A stretch of 64,000 bases of DNA from Yoonia litorea (GCF_900114675.1 NZ_FOZM01000002.1:62001-126000); one strand, 5' to 3'; positions 37,209 to 47,325 are shown, numbered from the stretch's first letter. Notes: a model not told the origin generated them from the letters alone. Numbers and translations: made by a program.

Positions 37209-37451
37209 TTAGACCGTATCGGTCTCTACGATCACTTCGATCATCAACGAGGACGAGCGATTGATCGGATCAGGCGTCTCGCGGCTCTGGTCAGGCAATG
37301 CGCGCCCGATACCGGCGATCACTGCAACGATGAACCACAACGCAAGAACGAAGACTGCTGCGTATCCTGCGCCTTTGAGCATCAGATAGGTGATGTCGGC
37401 AAAGAGACGAGTCTTGTTGTCCAGATCGAGGATATTTTCTTGTTCACTCAT
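37209..37451 (-). CDS. pufX: Core-complex protein PufX
   Basis: PufX opens the LH1 ring and lets quinone exchange at the reaction centre. The 80-residue protein has a short acidic N-terminus, one membrane helix (about 25-48) that begins with the motif MLKGAGYAA, and a C-terminal tail with GIGRALPDQ. This closely follows the known PufX pattern (MKGAGW and GRxLP). The ATG has GAGGAG seven bases upstream. It is the last gene of the operon, where other roseobacters have pufC. Confidence 0.9.
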   Translation of the reverse strand: MSEQENILDLDNKTRLFADITYLMLKGAGYAAVFVLALWFIVAVIAGIGRALPDQSRETPDPINRSSSLMIEVIVETDTV

Positions 37452-37462
37452 GATCTTTCTCC

Positions 37463-38389
37463 TCAGTTGATCGGCGCGTAGCCGTGCTCTTGCGCCCAGA
37501 CGAACCAGTTATCGACAACCGTGCCGGTCAACAGAATTCCGATACCGCCGGTCAGCGTTGTCAGAACTGCAAACCACCACGCCCAGCGGTGGATACCTTC
37601 CATCGTGGCGTTAAAGCCCATGGTCCAGCGCCAGAACAAAGCTGCACGCTCTGTCGCTGTGCCGCGATCGACGATCTGTTCGATCTCACGCTCACCGCCG
37701 AAACGGCTGACCGCGAGGATTGTCGCACCGTGCATCGCAAACAGCAGGGCAGAGCCATAAAGGAAAGCGATGCTCAGAGCATGGAACGGATTGTAGAACA
37801 GGTTGCCATATGTGATCGAAAAGAGGTTCGTCCAGTCGAGGTGACTAAAGACGCCATATGGTACCATTTCGGACCAGTCGCCCATCAGGATCGGACGGAA
37901 CAGACCCAAGACAAGGAACAGCCAGATTGCAGAGGCAAATGCCCAGGCCACATGCTTGCCCATGCCCAATGCTTCGGCACGCAGGTAGGTGCGAACCCAC
38001 CATGTGATTACCGAGATCAGCAGGAAGAACGATGCGATCATGAAGTAACCGCCATCATCCATCGGAGGCATGCCTAGACCATAGCCAGGGCTTGGCGGAT
38101 CCAGTGACAACCAGAAGAGATCCCGCAGGAAAATCGCCGGGTTGTAGTCGGCCTGCGCCCAGAACGACATACCCACCATGACGAACCAGATCAGACCGGT
38201 CGCAAGCGAGATCATTCCGAAGGAACCCAGATAGACTGGCCCCAACTGCGCATTGCCGAACCATCCAAAAAGCTTGGAAAAGCCAGCCTTGTCGCCGCGG
38301 TCAATCGCGGAACCGTCCGGTGCGGCGACCCCCATTTCAGCAGGGCCTTGCACCTGAACCTGGGTGAAGATGTTTTGATATTCAGCCAT
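37463..38389 (-). CDS. pufM: Photosynthetic reaction centre M subunit
   Basis: PufM binds bacteriochlorophyll, bacteriopheophytin, QA and the non-haem iron. The 308-residue protein has five membrane helices and reaction-centre landmarks: a tail [56 protein letters not shown], and [19 protein letters not shown] near the iron and quinone site. GGAGGG lies upstream of the ATG. The gene follows pufL by 14 bases. Confidence 0.99.
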   Translation of the reverse strand: MAEYQNIFTQVQVQGPAEMGVAAPDGSAIDRGDKAGFSKLFGWFGNAQLGPVYLGSFGMISLATGLIWFVMVGMSFWAQADYNPAIFLRDLFWLSLDPPSPGYGLGMPPMDDGGYFMIASFFLLISVITWWVRTYLRAEALGMGKHVAWAFASAIWLFLVLGLFRPILMGDWSEMVPYGVFSHLDWTNLFSITYGNLFYNPFHALSIAFLYGSALLFAMHGATILAVSRFGGEREIEQIVDRGTATERAALFWRWTMGFNATMEGIHRWAWWFAVLTTLTGGIGILLTGTVVDNWFVWAQEHGYAPIN

Positions 38390-38403
38390 TGTTCATACCC
38401 TCC

Positions 38404-39234
38404 TTAAAGGTCAACCCACCAGGGCAATTCAAAGTACCAATCCCACCAGATGATCCACTCTTCGAACCAGACGGTTCCTGAGATCACGATGCAGACCGCA
38501 GACCAGAATCCGGCATTGAGCGCCAGAAACAGACCCAGACGGTGAATGCCCAAAGGCCCGATCGAATAGCCGATAAGATCACGGAAGTACGTATCTTCAT
38601 GGTCCGGTGACTTGATCTCCTGACCTTTCGGCGGGTTCACGGCGGAAAGAACCAGCGAGCCGTGCAGGGCCAAGGCCAAACACGTTGTAAAGAAGAAAGT
38701 GATCGCGACCATGTGGGCGGGATTGTAGTGGAAGTTACCGTAGGTGTAGCCCACGTTGTTCACCCAATCGAGGTGGCTGAAGATGCCATATGGGAACCCA
38801 TGCCCCCAAGCGCCCAGCAGGACCGGACGGATCACAACCAGCGTGACATAGGCAAGAATTGCGACCCCGAAGGCGAACGGGACGTGATAGCCGATGCCGA
38901 GTTTGCGGCAAATCTCGACCTCTCGCATCATCCAGCTCACAAAGGCACCAATCGCGCAGATCGTGATGATCTGCCAAAGGCCGCCTTCCATCAGCGGGGC
39001 TGCCCCCAATCCATACTCAAGAGGCGGTGGATCGATCGAAATCAGCCATGGATTCCAGGTTGGGCCTTGGCTGGCCCCGTAAAAGATCAAGATTGTCCCA
39101 AGGACGGCGAAAAAGAACGTCGTGACTCCGAAGAAGCCAACGTAAAATGGCCCCACCCAGAAGTCGAACAGATCACCGCCTACCAATGTCCCGCCACGGA
39201 CCCGGTATTTTCTTTCGAAGCTGAGCTGTGCCAT
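38404..39234 (-). CDS. pufL: Photosynthetic reaction centre L subunit
   Basis: PufL pairs with PufM in the type II reaction centre. It has five membrane helices, the N-terminal [24 protein letters not shown] pattern, [26 protein letters not shown] and [20 protein letters not shown] for the QB site. The start is the ATG of [10 protein letters not shown] at 39234, with GGAG seven bases upstream; the frame extends seven codons further. The length is about 276 residues. Confidence 0.99.
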   Translation of the reverse strand: MAQLSFERKYRVRGGTLVGGDLFDFWVGPFYVGFFGVTTFFFAVLGTILIFYGASQGPTWNPWLISIDPPPLEYGLGAAPLMEGGLWQIITICAIGAFVSWMMREVEICRKLGIGYHVPFAFGVAILAYVTLVVIRPVLLGAWGHGFPYGIFSHLDWVNNVGYTYGNFHYNPAHMVAITFFFTTCLALALHGSLVLSAVNPPKGQEIKSPDHEDTYFRDLIGYSIGPLGIHRLGLFLALNAGFWSAVCIVISGTVWFEEWIIWWDWYFELPWWVDL

Positions 39235-39308
39235 CTTCCTACTCCAATTTATCACAGGCCATGCGACGAAACTTCGGCGCGCCCTGTATCTCGTAGATAT
39301 CGGTGTTT

Positions 39309-39339
39309 GCTACGGGCGGACGCTTGACCCGCCCGTAGC
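39309..39339 (-). ncRNA. Intercistronic mRNA-stabilising hairpin between pufA and pufL
   Basis: GCTACGGGCGG and CCGCCCGTAGC form a perfect 11-base stem with a nine-base loop in the pufA-pufL gap, with no T run. In Rhodobacter a hairpin at this place protects the pufBA message from 3' decay and gives the excess of LH1 over reaction centre. The same role is inferred here. Confidence 0.85.
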
Positions 39340-39366
39340 TTTGTTTGTTGCGGCAAAAGCCGGTTC

Positions 39367-39519
39367 TTAGCCGCCAAAAGCGAGTGAGAACCAGTTTGTG
39401 CTTTCATTGCTGAGCAGGACGAGGTGAATCATCGCTGCAAGCAAGAACAGGAAAACGCCCTGCGCCACGAAAACGCGGCGAGGATCGAAGACCAGCCAGA
39501 TTTTGTAGAACTGTGCCAT
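39367..39519 (-). CDS. pufA: Light-harvesting 1 alpha polypeptide
   Basis: The 50-residue protein [15 protein letters not shown]... has a basic N-terminus, one membrane helix and the bacteriochlorophyll-ligand histidine in AAMIHLVLL, followed by [11 protein letters not shown]. It is a typical LH1 alpha chain. The gene starts 15 bases after the pufB stop, with AGAGAGGAA before the ATG. Confidence 0.97.
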   Translation of the reverse strand: MAQFYKIWLVFDPRRVFVAQGVFLFLLAAMIHLVLLSNESTNWFSLAFGG

Positions 39520-39534
39520 TCGTGAATTCCTCTC

Positions 39535-39690
39535 TTACCAGCTGAACCAGGGCAGCTTGATGTACGTCAGCACGTGAGCAATAACGGCAACGATCGTGAA
39601 GATCGTGAACCCGCTCATGTAGACTGCGTGCAGCTCCTGGGCCTGCTCGTCAGTGAGACCTGTGAAAGACAGATCAGATTTGTCAGCCAT
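39535..39690 (-). CDS. pufB: Light-harvesting 1 beta polypeptide
   Basis: The 51-residue protein ([20 protein letters not shown]...) has the polar N-terminus [17 protein letters not shown], one membrane helix with the bacteriochlorophyll histidine in VIAHVLTYI, and the end LPWFSW. The frame is open 12 codons further upstream, but the ATG at 39690 has GGAGA eight bases before it and gives the normal beta-chain start. Confidence 0.97.
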   Translation of the reverse strand: MADKSDLSFTGLTDEQAQELHAVYMSGFTIFTIVAVIAHVLTYIKLPWFSW

Positions 39691-39837
39691 GTTTTGTCTC
39701 CAAAATTGTGTACTGACGCCGCGCACCCCCCGCGGCCGGGTTACGACAAAGGCTCATCCTTTGCCCCAATCCATCACCCCGGGGGGGAGCGATGAACCTC
39801 TTCTGCCCTTTGCAGGGCAAAACTGATGCCACAGCCT

Positions 39838-40062
39838 TCATGCGTTGAAGATCTGCGGTGTGATAATGCGCGCCTGTGTCCAGGCCTTCGCCATCGGCCC
39901 CTTTGCCGGAAGCTCCATCCGACGAGCCGCAGAAAGGGCCCAAGTCAGAAAGCAAAGCGGCAGTGTGGCCAGAAAAATCAACGTAAAGTACGCGTAATAT
40001 TCCCGCTTCGGAGGTGCGGTCCGGACCCGTGCAATGGGCGCATCGGTTGTGAAGTCAGTCAT
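39838..40062 (-). CDS. pufQ: PufQ, bacteriochlorophyll biosynthesis/delivery factor
   Basis: The 74-residue protein has one central membrane helix ([19 protein letters not shown]) and the C-terminal [18 protein letters not shown] segment of PufQ. In Rhodobacter, PufQ is needed for normal bacteriochlorophyll levels. The ATG overlaps the bchZ stop by four bases. Between pufQ and pufB the RNA has small GC-rich hairpins (GCCC/GGGC after the stop; CAAAGG/CCTTTG). Confidence 0.93.
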   Translation of the reverse strand: MTDFTTDAPIARVRTAPPKREYYAYFTLIFLATLPLCFLTWALSAARRMELPAKGPMAKAWTQARIITPQIFNA

Positions 40063-41519
40063 GATCGTCCTCCGTTGGTACGTTCGAGTGTTTCGACGGT
40101 CGCAAGGACAACCCGGTCGTTGCCGGCGTCGAGCGCCGCCCGCTCAGCTGCGTCGCGCAAGCTTTTGGCGGCGGAAATACGTGTCAGGATCGGATGTGTC
40201 GCAACGATCTCATCCAGCTTTGCCTGCGCGTCAGCATCCCAAGGAAAATCGCGGCGCAGCGGTGTCAAAGTCGCTTCGCCGCTGTCCATCTCGCTGCCCA
40301 AAGGCAGAATGTGGAACAGTGCATCAAAAAGCCCGTTGCAGACTTCCTGCAAAAGATAAGTTGCGCCCGCATAGCCCATGAAAGGGGTGCCCGTCGCACG
40401 GCGTATTGCAGCGCCGGGGAAGCTTGCGGGGATAAACACTGGCGACGGGCCATGGCCGGATTTCATCTCGGCCATATACATTTTCTCGTTGATCGACCCC
40501 ATAACGACCAAAGGTCGCTTGGTATGGATCAGGCTGCGGACCTCTTCGTTGTTGGTCTTCTTGCCACGACAGCGCGCCACGGCAAAAGCGCAGGGAAATC
40601 CAAGATCATTCTCGAGGAAATGACGGACGCCACGGGCATAGGTCTCGTTCGCGACGATACCGAATTCCGCCGTGGCAAAGAAATCCTGCGTCACCGACCG
40701 CCAGAGGTCCCAGACAGGTTTAATGGTCGAGTGTTTTTCACGTTCAATAAACGGCTCAGGATCAAGGCCCAGCAACTCACCCAGCGTGCGCAAGAATTTG
40801 GTGGTAGAATCGATCCCGAAAGGTGCCTGCAGGTAGGGCTTGCCCAAGACTTCGCAAAGGCCGCGTCCGAACTCGCGATACATCGTCACGTTCACGTCAG
40901 CGTTCACAAGGTTGCGCATTTCGGCCAAGTGCGCGCCAAGCGGCATGACCATGTTGATTTCAGCGCCGATGCCTTCGACGAGGCGACGGATCTCAGCCAG
41001 ATCAGATGGCATGTTGAAAGCGCCATACATCGGACCCAGAATGTTTACGCGTGGCTTGGCACCTTCTTCGCGCTTCTTTTCCGGTGGCATCCGGCCCTTG
41101 GTCATCCCGAATTCGGTGAAAATCCACGTCATCGCGCGGTCAGCACATTCCCACTGATCTTCATCAATGGTGCGTGGCAGAAACCGCTGGATGTTAGTGC
41201 CTTGCGGCGTGACACCGCCACCAATCATCTCGGCAATCGAACCTGTCACAACAACGGCGGGCAGTGCAGGATCAAGCGTGTCCCACGCCCGCTTCATGGC
41301 ATCTTCTGTGCCCTCGCCCATCTCGGTCTCTGACAGTCCGGTGACCACAATGGGCAACTCATGGGGTGGCAGACCGTCGGTGTAGTGAAGGACCGAAGTC
41401 ACGGGCAGGTTTTCACACCCCACAGGGCCGTCGATCACGACCTGAAGACCTTTTACAGCGCAGAAGGCATAGACTGCCCCCCAGTAGCCGCCAGCGCGAT
41501 CATGATCAGTGATAAGCAT
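40059..41519 (-). CDS. bchZ: Chlorophyllide a reductase subunit Z
   Basis: BchZ is one of the two nitrogenase-like catalytic subunits of chlorophyllide a oxidoreductase, which reduces ring B to make bacteriochlorin. The 486-residue protein has the N-terminal cluster cysteine ([20 protein letters not shown]), a [17 protein letters not shown] segment, and conserved [11 protein letters not shown]. It overlaps bchY by one base and pufQ by four. Confidence 0.98.
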   Translation of the reverse strand: MLITDHDRAGGYWGAVYAFCAVKGLQVVIDGPVGCENLPVTSVLHYTDGLPPHELPIVVTGLSETEMGEGTEDAMKRAWDTLDPALPAVVVTGSIAEMIGGGVTPQGTNIQRFLPRTIDEDQWECADRAMTWIFTEFGMTKGRMPPEKKREEGAKPRVNILGPMYGAFNMPSDLAEIRRLVEGIGAEINMVMPLGAHLAEMRNLVNADVNVTMYREFGRGLCEVLGKPYLQAPFGIDSTTKFLRTLGELLGLDPEPFIEREKHSTIKPVWDLWRSVTQDFFATAEFGIVANETYARGVRHFLENDLGFPCAFAVARCRGKKTNNEEVRSLIHTKRPLVVMGSINEKMYMAEMKSGHGPSPVFIPASFPGAAIRRATGTPFMGYAGATYLLQEVCNGLFDALFHILPLGSEMDSGEATLTPLRRDFPWDADAQAKLDEIVATHPILTRISAAKSLRDAAERAALDAGNDRVVLATVETLERTNGGRS

Positions 41520-43123
41520 CAGATCATCTCCTGCGCTTTGGCGGCTCGCGCCAGTTTGTCGAGTTTTTTCTGATGCTGGGCGCGGAAATCAGGGCGCAGA
41601 TTCGGTGAACCTTCCCAGACACCTGCGGTGTCCTCACGGCCGACACCCTCAAAGAAGGCGCGCATCGTATCCATTTTCTCTTTGCCCTTGATCGCTGCAT
41701 TGACGACCTGAGCGAGCGAACCCGCACCAGCAGGCCCCATCAGCGGACGGGCAGAGATCAGGTTGGTGAAATAGAGCGCAGGGATACCGCGTTCCTTGGC
41801 GTGCTGGACGACCGGTGTCGTGCCAATCGCCAGATCAGGCTTGATTGCATCGACGGCAGAGCAATCCTCCTCAAGTGAGGCACGATAGACGACCTTCACG
41901 CCGCGCGATTCAAGCCATGCCGCATCGTCGGCGGACCATTTTGTCTTCGGACAGGCGGTGCCCACGTAAGGCACATCAGCGCCGCTTTCGACCAGCAAAC
42001 GCGCGACCAGCAATTCTGAACCTTCATAGCCAGAAAGGGTAATGGTCCCCTTGATCTGCGCACCTTTGAGAGCCTCTGAAATCGCGGGCAAGAAGGCGTT
42101 CTGAGCGGCAGCCACTTGCGCCTTTGGGATGTTGAACGCTTCGCCGATGTTCATCAGCCATGCTGCAGTGCCGTTATACCCAACAGGGGCAGATCCGACG
42201 ATTGCACGACCGGCGGCCTCGAATTCTCGAATGGCGGAGGTGTAGAAGGGATGGATCGCAGCGGCCGCACCGCAGTCAAGCGCGGCATAAAGTTCCCGCC
42301 ACTCGCGGGTCGGAACTGTGGGTCCAGCGGCCAAGCCCAATGGGGCGAGCATGGCACCGATCATCATCGGATCAGCTGGAAACATCTCACCCAGCAGCGC
42401 AACTGTCGGGCGGTCGGACTTTCCACCAACCGGTGCCTGCACAGGCCCGGCAGCCACCTCTTGACGCGCATAATTCAGCATGGCGCCAGCCAAGACATCC
42501 TTGGCTTCCGCATGGGTCGGAATCCCGAAACCCGGAACATCGATCCCGACAATTCTGACGCCATTGATCTCACTGGGGAGAAGGCGCAGCGGAACGCCCG
42601 ATGCCGTGGGAACACAGAGGTTTGTCACGACAATCGCATCATAGCGATCAGGATCTGCCATTTCGTGGACGCTTTCGCGGATATCTTCAAAGAGCTTGCC
42701 CGTGACGAGGGTTTCAGAGTTGAAGGGCACATAGCCAACAGACCTACGCGCGCCATAGAAGTGCGACACGAATGTCAGGCCATAGACACAGCAAGCCGAG
42801 CCTGACAGCACCGTCGCCACACGCTTCATCCGTAGCCCCACGCGCAGTGAGCCGAACGCTGGGCACATGCTTTGCGGCTGGTCATGCGGACCTTGCGGAT
42901 AGTCTTTGGCGTATTGATCCAGAATTTCGGCCTTGCCTGCGGCGCGCGCAGCGGCTTCCATGCTGCCCGCACTTGCCGTGCATCCACCTGATAAAGCTGT
43001 TTGCTGATCGCTTTCGGTGAGAGCGGTTTCGTCTCTCGGAAGCGGGGCACCCTCGATGATCTCAACTTCGCCAGCGGCATCGTAGCCGACTTCATAACCT
43101 TTAGTTTGCGGATCATGCGTCAT
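41519..43123 (-). CDS. bchY: Chlorophyllide a reductase subunit Y
   Basis: BchY pairs with BchZ and with the BchX ATPase. Cluster-type cysteines appear in [16 protein letters not shown] and SGSACCVYG, and [16 protein letters not shown] follows. The start is placed at ATG 43123, nine bases after GGGGG. In-frame ATG 43132 and GTG 43156 remain possible and would overlap the small ORF at 43113-43253 more. The length from 43123 is 534 residues. Confidence 0.96.
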   Translation of the reverse strand: MTHDPQTKGYEVGYDAAGEVEIIEGAPLPRDETALTESDQQTALSGGCTASAGSMEAAARAAGKAEILDQYAKDYPQGPHDQPQSMCPAFGSLRVGLRMKRVATVLSGSACCVYGLTFVSHFYGARRSVGYVPFNSETLVTGKLFEDIRESVHEMADPDRYDAIVVTNLCVPTASGVPLRLLPSEINGVRIVGIDVPGFGIPTHAEAKDVLAGAMLNYARQEVAAGPVQAPVGGKSDRPTVALLGEMFPADPMMIGAMLAPLGLAAGPTVPTREWRELYAALDCGAAAAIHPFYTSAIREFEAAGRAIVGSAPVGYNGTAAWLMNIGEAFNIPKAQVAAAQNAFLPAISEALKGAQIKGTITLSGYEGSELLVARLLVESGADVPYVGTACPKTKWSADDAAWLESRGVKVVYRASLEEDCSAVDAIKPDLAIGTTPVVQHAKERGIPALYFTNLISARPLMGPAGAGSLAQVVNAAIKGKEKMDTMRAFFEGVGREDTAGVWEGSPNLRPDFRAQHQKKLDKLARAAKAQEMI

Positions 43124-43253
43124 ATCTGGCATCCCCCGCGATTTCTTCGTCACCACACAGAATATCCCACAGCAGCCGATCCAACTGCTCGGCTGTTGCT
43201 CTTGCCAACATCGCGCGGACGTCGTCAGGGATTTGGATATTCACCTCAGGCAT
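43113..43253 (-). CDS. Small ORF between bchX and bchY (46 residues)
   Basis: An ATG at 43253 overlaps the bchX stop by eight bases and reads 46 codons to a TGA that overlaps the bchY start by about 11 bases. GAGGTGAT lies upstream, within bchX. The peptide begins [20 protein letters not shown] and has a soluble, acidic helical make-up with one cysteine (DILCGDEE). The double overlap is what a translated, coupled gene would show. I know of no named gene at this position, and the frame may partly be an extended bchY leader. Confidence 0.5.
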   Translation of the reverse strand: MPEVNIQIPDDVRAMLARATAEQLDRLLWDILCGDEEIAGDARYDA

Positions 43254-44250
43254 CGTCGTAGATCACCTCTAGGCTTTCTTTCGGCTTGGCGTTTTTGCCG
43301 CGCATATCCAAGTCCGTGGCCGGGACCAGCTGATAGTCACCGCCGGTGTCTTTGCTGTCAAAAAGTCCGAGCAAGCCGTCTTGATCCAAAGGCGCAGGGC
43401 GGACTGGGGGTGCATCAGCGACCGCTACAGCAAGACCCTCGAATAAATCCCCCCAAGGTCCAGCTTTCGTCCCGACGATTTGGTAATTGGCCGATTTCTT
43501 GCGCAGGTCGTCATCTTGTGGGATCGCCGCCAGGACCGGTATATCAACCGCCTTGGCAAAAGCCTGAGCCTCACCAGTGCCGTCGTCCTTGTTGATGACA
43601 AGTCCGGCGACGCCGACATTCCCGCCAAGCTTCCGGAAATATTCCACTGCTGAGCAAACGTTGTTTGCCACATAGAGTGACTGAAGATCATTGGATCCGA
43701 CGAGAATGACCTTTTGCGCCATATCGCGCGCAATGGGCAAACCAAAGCCGCCGCAGACCACATCACCTAGAAAGTCGAGAAGGACATAATCGAAGTCCCA
43801 GTCGTGGAACCCCAGTTTTTCAAGCAACTCAAATCCGTGGATGATTCCACGACCACCACAGCCGCGGCCAACCTCAGGTCCGCCGAGCTCCATGGCGAAC
43901 ACGCCGCCACGTTTGAAGCAGACGTCACCGATCTGGACCTCTTCGCCAGCAATTTTCTTCTTGGCTGAAGTTTCAATAATCGTGGGGCATGCTTTGCCGC
44001 CGAAAAGCAGGCTCGTCGTGTCTGACTTTGGGTCACAGCCGATCAGCAAGACCCGCTTGCCCATTTCCGCCATCATATGACTGAGATTTGCCAGCGTGAA
44101 CGATTTGCCAATGCCGCCCTTGCCGTAGATGGCAATGATCTGGGTTTTGGAAGTTGGCTCGCCTTGCGGAACTTCGAGTGTCGGCTCAGTCGCCGCCTCG
44201 TCGCGCAGACGTTTGTCAAAATCCTTCAGGTTTGGCACTTCGTCCTTCAT
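43246..44250 (-). CDS. bchX: Chlorophyllide a reductase iron-sulfur ATPase subunit X
   Basis: BchX is the NifH-like reductase that feeds electrons to BchY-BchZ. The 334-residue protein has the P-loop GKGGIGKS (43-50), the second nucleotide motif GCDPKSDTT, and the two cluster cysteines in GRGCGGRG (Cys131) and VVCGGFG (Cys166). The ATG overlaps the bchC stop by four bases. Confidence 0.98.
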   Translation of the reverse strand: MKDEVPNLKDFDKRLRDEAATEPTLEVPQGEPTSKTQIIAIYGKGGIGKSFTLANLSHMMAEMGKRVLLIGCDPKSDTTSLLFGGKACPTIIETSAKKKIAGEEVQIGDVCFKRGGVFAMELGGPEVGRGCGGRGIIHGFELLEKLGFHDWDFDYVLLDFLGDVVCGGFGLPIARDMAQKVILVGSNDLQSLYVANNVCSAVEYFRKLGGNVGVAGLVINKDDGTGEAQAFAKAVDIPVLAAIPQDDDLRKKSANYQIVGTKAGPWGDLFEGLAVAVADAPPVRPAPLDQDGLLGLFDSKDTGGDYQLVPATDLDMRGKNAKPKESLEVIYDDA

Positions 44251-45185
44251 GCAGTTCCCCAGTTCAATATCATTTTCAGGCAGGCCGGATCGGTGAACGC
44301 CGTTTGATAGGCTTTATCCGCGGCTTCAGCGCTTTGTTGGTGGGTAATGAGGTCGGCCAGCTCCAAAGCGCCGCTTTCGACCAGCGCCTTGGTTGCAGAC
44401 ATATCGTCGGCTGCCCATTCCGAACTGATCCGGAACCGCGCCTCTTTCATAAATGCGGGCGGGAAGGCGAATTGCAGTGGCGCTGTATAAAACCCCGCGA
44501 GCACAATCTCACCACCTTTGGCGATACGGCCGATCCAATCATTCAGAAGGTCGCCACGTCCTGACGCATCATAGACTGATGTGTAATCTCGTCGCTGATC
44601 ACTTTCGGGGGTGATGACGCTATAGCCGTCAGCGCCTGTCATGCGTGCGGGGTCGACCTCCCACACAGTTGGGGCTGGTGCGCCGGAAGCGATGGTCAGC
44701 CTGGCAAGCAATCGCCCCAACACGCCGTGACCGACGATCAGATCCGGCACGGCCTTGTTTGGTCCCGCCATGGCATGACGCGCAGTTGCGGCAAGCGCCA
44801 GCAAGGCACCCGCGGCGCCCAAAGCGCGATCAATACGGGTGACCCGATGCGCCTTGGTCACAATGGTTCGGGCAGCAGCCCCGAAAAGCCCATGTGCGCC
44901 TTCGTAGCAATTTGCCCCCGGCACAAAAACATGTTCGCCGACCCGAAAGCCGCTATCAGACCCCGCTTCCACAACCTCGCCAGCGGCCTCATAGCCGGGG
45001 ATCAGCGGGTAACCCATTCCGGGAAACGGCGGCATTTCTCCGGTCCAAAATAGTTTTTCTGTGCCAGTAGAGATGCCGGAATGACGAATTTCCACAACGA
45101 TATCATCCGCTTCTGGCGGAACGATTCCGATCTCTTCAAGCGAAAGCTTGCCGGGCGCCGAAAGAATTACTGCGTTCGTTTTCAA
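44247..45185 (-). CDS. bchC: Bacteriochlorophyllide a dehydrogenase BchC
   Basis: BchC oxidises 3-hydroxyethyl-bacteriochlorophyllide to the 3-acetyl form. The protein is a zinc-free alcohol-dehydrogenase-like enzyme with [25 protein letters not shown], a [13 protein letters not shown] dinucleotide motif and ILNWGTA at the end. The start is read as TTG at 45185 (GGAGAAG five bases before), giving 312 residues as in Rhodobacter. The ATG at 45266 lies upstream of the likely transcription start, within the promoter. Confidence 0.93.
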   Translation of the reverse strand: MKTNAVILSAPGKLSLEEIGIVPPEADDIVVEIRHSGISTGTEKLFWTGEMPPFPGMGYPLIPGYEAAGEVVEAGSDSGFRVGEHVFVPGANCYEGAHGLFGAAARTIVTKAHRVTRIDRALGAAGALLALAATARHAMAGPNKAVPDLIVGHGVLGRLLARLTIASGAPAPTVWEVDPARMTGADGYSVITPESDQRRDYTSVYDASGRGDLLNDWIGRIAKGGEIVLAGFYTAPLQFAFPPAFMKEARFRISSEWAADDMSATKALVESGALELADLITHQQSAEAADKAYQTAFTDPACLKMILNWGTA

Positions 45186-45246
45186 GGTCTTCTCCGTCGT
45201 GCCGCGCGTTTCCCCAGACTCAGGGTGCGACACTCTGTCCTGCCAC

Positions 45247-45274
45247 AGTGTAGCCTTACACCCCATGCTGTCAA
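45247..45274 (-). promoter_or_regulatory. Proposed sigma-70 type promoter of bchC
   Basis: On the minus strand TTGACA (45274-45269), a 16-base spacer and TACACT (45252-45247) form a good promoter. The -35 is inside PpsR operator 45269-45286. Transcription would start near 45240, leaving a leader of about 55 bases before the TTG. Confidence 0.6.
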
Positions 45275-45286
45275 ATCATTTAGACA
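45269..45286. promoter_or_regulatory. PpsR/CrtJ operator, proximal, upstream of bchC
   Basis: TGTCAAATCATTTAGACA matches TGT-N12-ACA exactly. It overlaps the -35 of the bchC promoter. A second operator lies seven bases further upstream, the same paired layout as known for Rhodobacter bchC. Confidence 0.9.
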
Positions 45287-45293
45287 CCATATG

Positions 45294-45311
45294 TGTCAAT
45301 CTGGCTTTACA
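45294..45311. promoter_or_regulatory. PpsR/CrtJ operator, distal, overlapping the crtF stop
   Basis: TGTCAATCTGGCTTTACA matches TGT-N12-ACA exactly. Its left edge contains the last codons of crtF, so it lies at the gene junction. Confidence 0.88.
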
Positions 45312-46444
45312 CCCACGATAACTGAGGTGACGTAAGGGCGTGGCGCACGTGGCTGACTGATCTCGCCGAAGCCCGCATCCGTCAAAAGCGCGCCAATCTC
45401 TGCTGAGGAGCGCGCGCGCCCTGTGCGCATCGCCATGCAATAGAGCGCAAAATATGCATCCCCCGCCTTTTGAGGTTCTTCGCCTCCGGTCATGGGCTCA
45501 GAAATGATAATGCGACCGCCAGCAGGGAGTGCGGCGAAAACGGACTTTAGAAGATTGGCGACGGTATCGTCCGTGTGGTCGTAAAGCACGCGGACCAAGG
45601 TAATATGATCCGCCCCTTGCGGCAGCGCGTCATCTCGAAATGAACCGGGCACAATATCCACCGTCTTTGCCAGACTAGCTGCGCGAAACCTTTGTTCTGC
45701 TGCTCCGGCAACGGCGGGCAAGTCAAACAGGGTCAGCGCAACGGAACGATGTGCCTGACCCAGCGCCGTCAGGAAGGCGCCGGTGCCGCCTCCCACATCC
45801 ATGACATGACTAGCGTGGCTGAAATCGACCATTGCAAGCGTGTCTTCGGCGACGAGAACCTGACTGTCAGCCATCAAACGCGAATAGCGTGCGGCAGTTT
45901 CTGGATTGCTCGCACCACCCGCCCCGAAGACGTAAGGCCAGAAATCGGCAAGTTCGGTTTCTGTTTCGCCTCTGAAAAAGGCAACCGGGTCAGCAAGGTC
46001 GAGGTAAAGGATATCGTGGTGGTCGATCATACCGCTCAAACCCGGCACACCAGCCAAAGCGGCACCGCGACGCGAAAGCGCATAATATCCCGTCCGACGA
46101 AGCTTCAGCAAGCCAAGAGCGATCGCTCCTGAGAGCAGCACTTTGAGACGGTCAGGCGGAATGCGCGTTTCCTGTGCAAGCGCGGGCAGGCTCATCTCTT
46201 CGCGGAGCAGCTTTTGCGGCAGTTCAAGACGGACAAACGCCTGAAGGATCTGACTGTGACAGAAACCGGCAACCAGATCGAACATCGCCTCGCCTTCCGC
46301 GCGGACGATCTTTCTGGTGAAAGGGAAACGTGCAGCCCAGCGCTGAAACCCTCTCGATGCCATCAGGCGGGCCCACTTTCGCGACGGGCGCCGCGCACCA
46401 GCAGGAGGCGGTTCAGTTGGGGTGGCGGCCGCTATATCCTTCAT
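45296..46444 (-). CDS. crtF: Demethylspheroidene O-methyltransferase CrtF
   Basis: CrtF methylates the C1 hydroxyl in the spheroidene branch. The 382-residue protein has an N-terminal dimerisation/winged-helix region and a methyltransferase core with VMDVGGGTGAFLTAL, LFDLPAV and GGRIIISEPM. The ATG at 46444 shares a base with the crtE stop, which favours it over GTG 46447. Confidence 0.96.
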   Translation of the reverse strand: MKDIAAATPTEPPPAGARRPSRKWARLMASRGFQRWAARFPFTRKIVRAEGEAMFDLVAGFCHSQILQAFVRLELPQKLLREEMSLPALAQETRIPPDRLKVLLSGAIALGLLKLRRTGYYALSRRGAALAGVPGLSGMIDHHDILYLDLADPVAFFRGETETELADFWPYVFGAGGASNPETAARYSRLMADSQVLVAEDTLAMVDFSHASHVMDVGGGTGAFLTALGQAHRSVALTLFDLPAVAGAAEQRFRAASLAKTVDIVPGSFRDDALPQGADHITLVRVLYDHTDDTVANLLKSVFAALPAGGRIIISEPMTGGEEPQKAGDAYFALYCMAMRTGRARSSAEIGALLTDAGFGEISQPRAPRPYVTSVIVGVKPD

Positions 46445-47325
46445 CACTCACCCGGAACAGGCGATCTACCCCGTGCACCGGCAGGGACCAGCTTGTCAGC
46501 ATAAGCCCGGACCATCTGCGCAAGAGCCGCCTCGCCGGGACAGGCCGGGATCGAAGCAATTGCCCCGCCCAGAATGTCATCAAACCGCTGGATCGCGCCC
46601 TGCACACCATAAACCGCAACCGCATTCGGTCGACCATGCAGGTCATCCTGTCCGGCAGGCTTGCCCAAGGTCGCCTCATCACACAGCGCGTCGCGCAGAT
46701 CATCAGCGACCTGGAACGCCTCTCCGATCCTTGCGCCAAGCTCGGACCAAGGCTCCGCCTCTTGTCCAGCCGCAACTGCACCCATCTGCGTGGCCGCAAT
46801 GAACAAGGCTCCGGTCTTTGCCTGATGGTATGCGGAAAGGTCGATCTTGTCTTCGCTTTCCCAGCCCTGCCCGGCGCAGATGCCGAAAGGCATGCCCGTG
46901 CGGGTGCCCAGAATATCGATCAGCGCCAGCGCGCGATCAGGCGCACTTGATGAGGCGCGCGCGAGAATCTGGAACCCCATAATAATGAGGCTATCGCCAG
47001 TCAGAACCGCAAGCGGTTCGCTGTAGGCACGGTGCAGCGCAGGCTTTCCACGCCGCACATCGGCATTATCGAAACAGGGCAAATCGTCGTGGACGAGACT
47101 CGCACAATGGATCACCTCAAGCGCAACAGCGGCCGCATCGGTCAAAGCTGGCCGATCATCCCCGCACGCCATCGCCACGGACGTAAGGATTGTCGGCCTG
47201 ATGCGCGCCCCACCGGGAGTAACAGCGTATTCAAGCGCCGAAGCCAGCTTCGCAGGTGATGCCCCACCCTGACCATGCGCAATGGCGCTCTGCATCGCGG
47301 CGTCAATTCGATCCGAGATTCGCAT
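46444..47325 (-). CDS. crtE: Geranylgeranyl diphosphate synthase CrtE
   Basis: CrtE makes the C20 chain used for phytoene and for the bacteriochlorophyll tail. The 293-residue protein has both aspartate-rich motifs, DDLPCFDNADVRRG and later DDLRDALCDEA, and IHCASLVHDDLP. AAGGAG lies seven bases before the ATG at 47325; the frame is open for another 17 codons but without similarity. Confidence 0.96.
   Translation of the reverse strand: MRISDRIDAAMQSAIAHGQGGASPAKLASALEYAVTPGGARIRPTILTSVAMACGDDRPALTDAAAVALEVIHCASLVHDDLPCFDNADVRRGKPALHRAYSEPLAVLTGDSLIIMGFQILARASSSAPDRALALIDILGTRTGMPFGICAGQGWESEDKIDLSAYHQAKTGALFIAATQMGAVAAGQEAEPWSELGARIGEAFQVADDLRDALCDEATLGKPAGQDDLHGRPNAVAVYGVQGAIQRFDDILGGAIASIPACPGEAALAQMVRAYADKLVPAGARGRSPVPGE

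Noticed and set aside
40194..41333. Long plus-strand ORF (379 codons) opposite bchZ
   Set aside because: It lies fully antisense to a certain bchZ, has no family motif and shows the composition expected of a shadow of a GC-rich gene.
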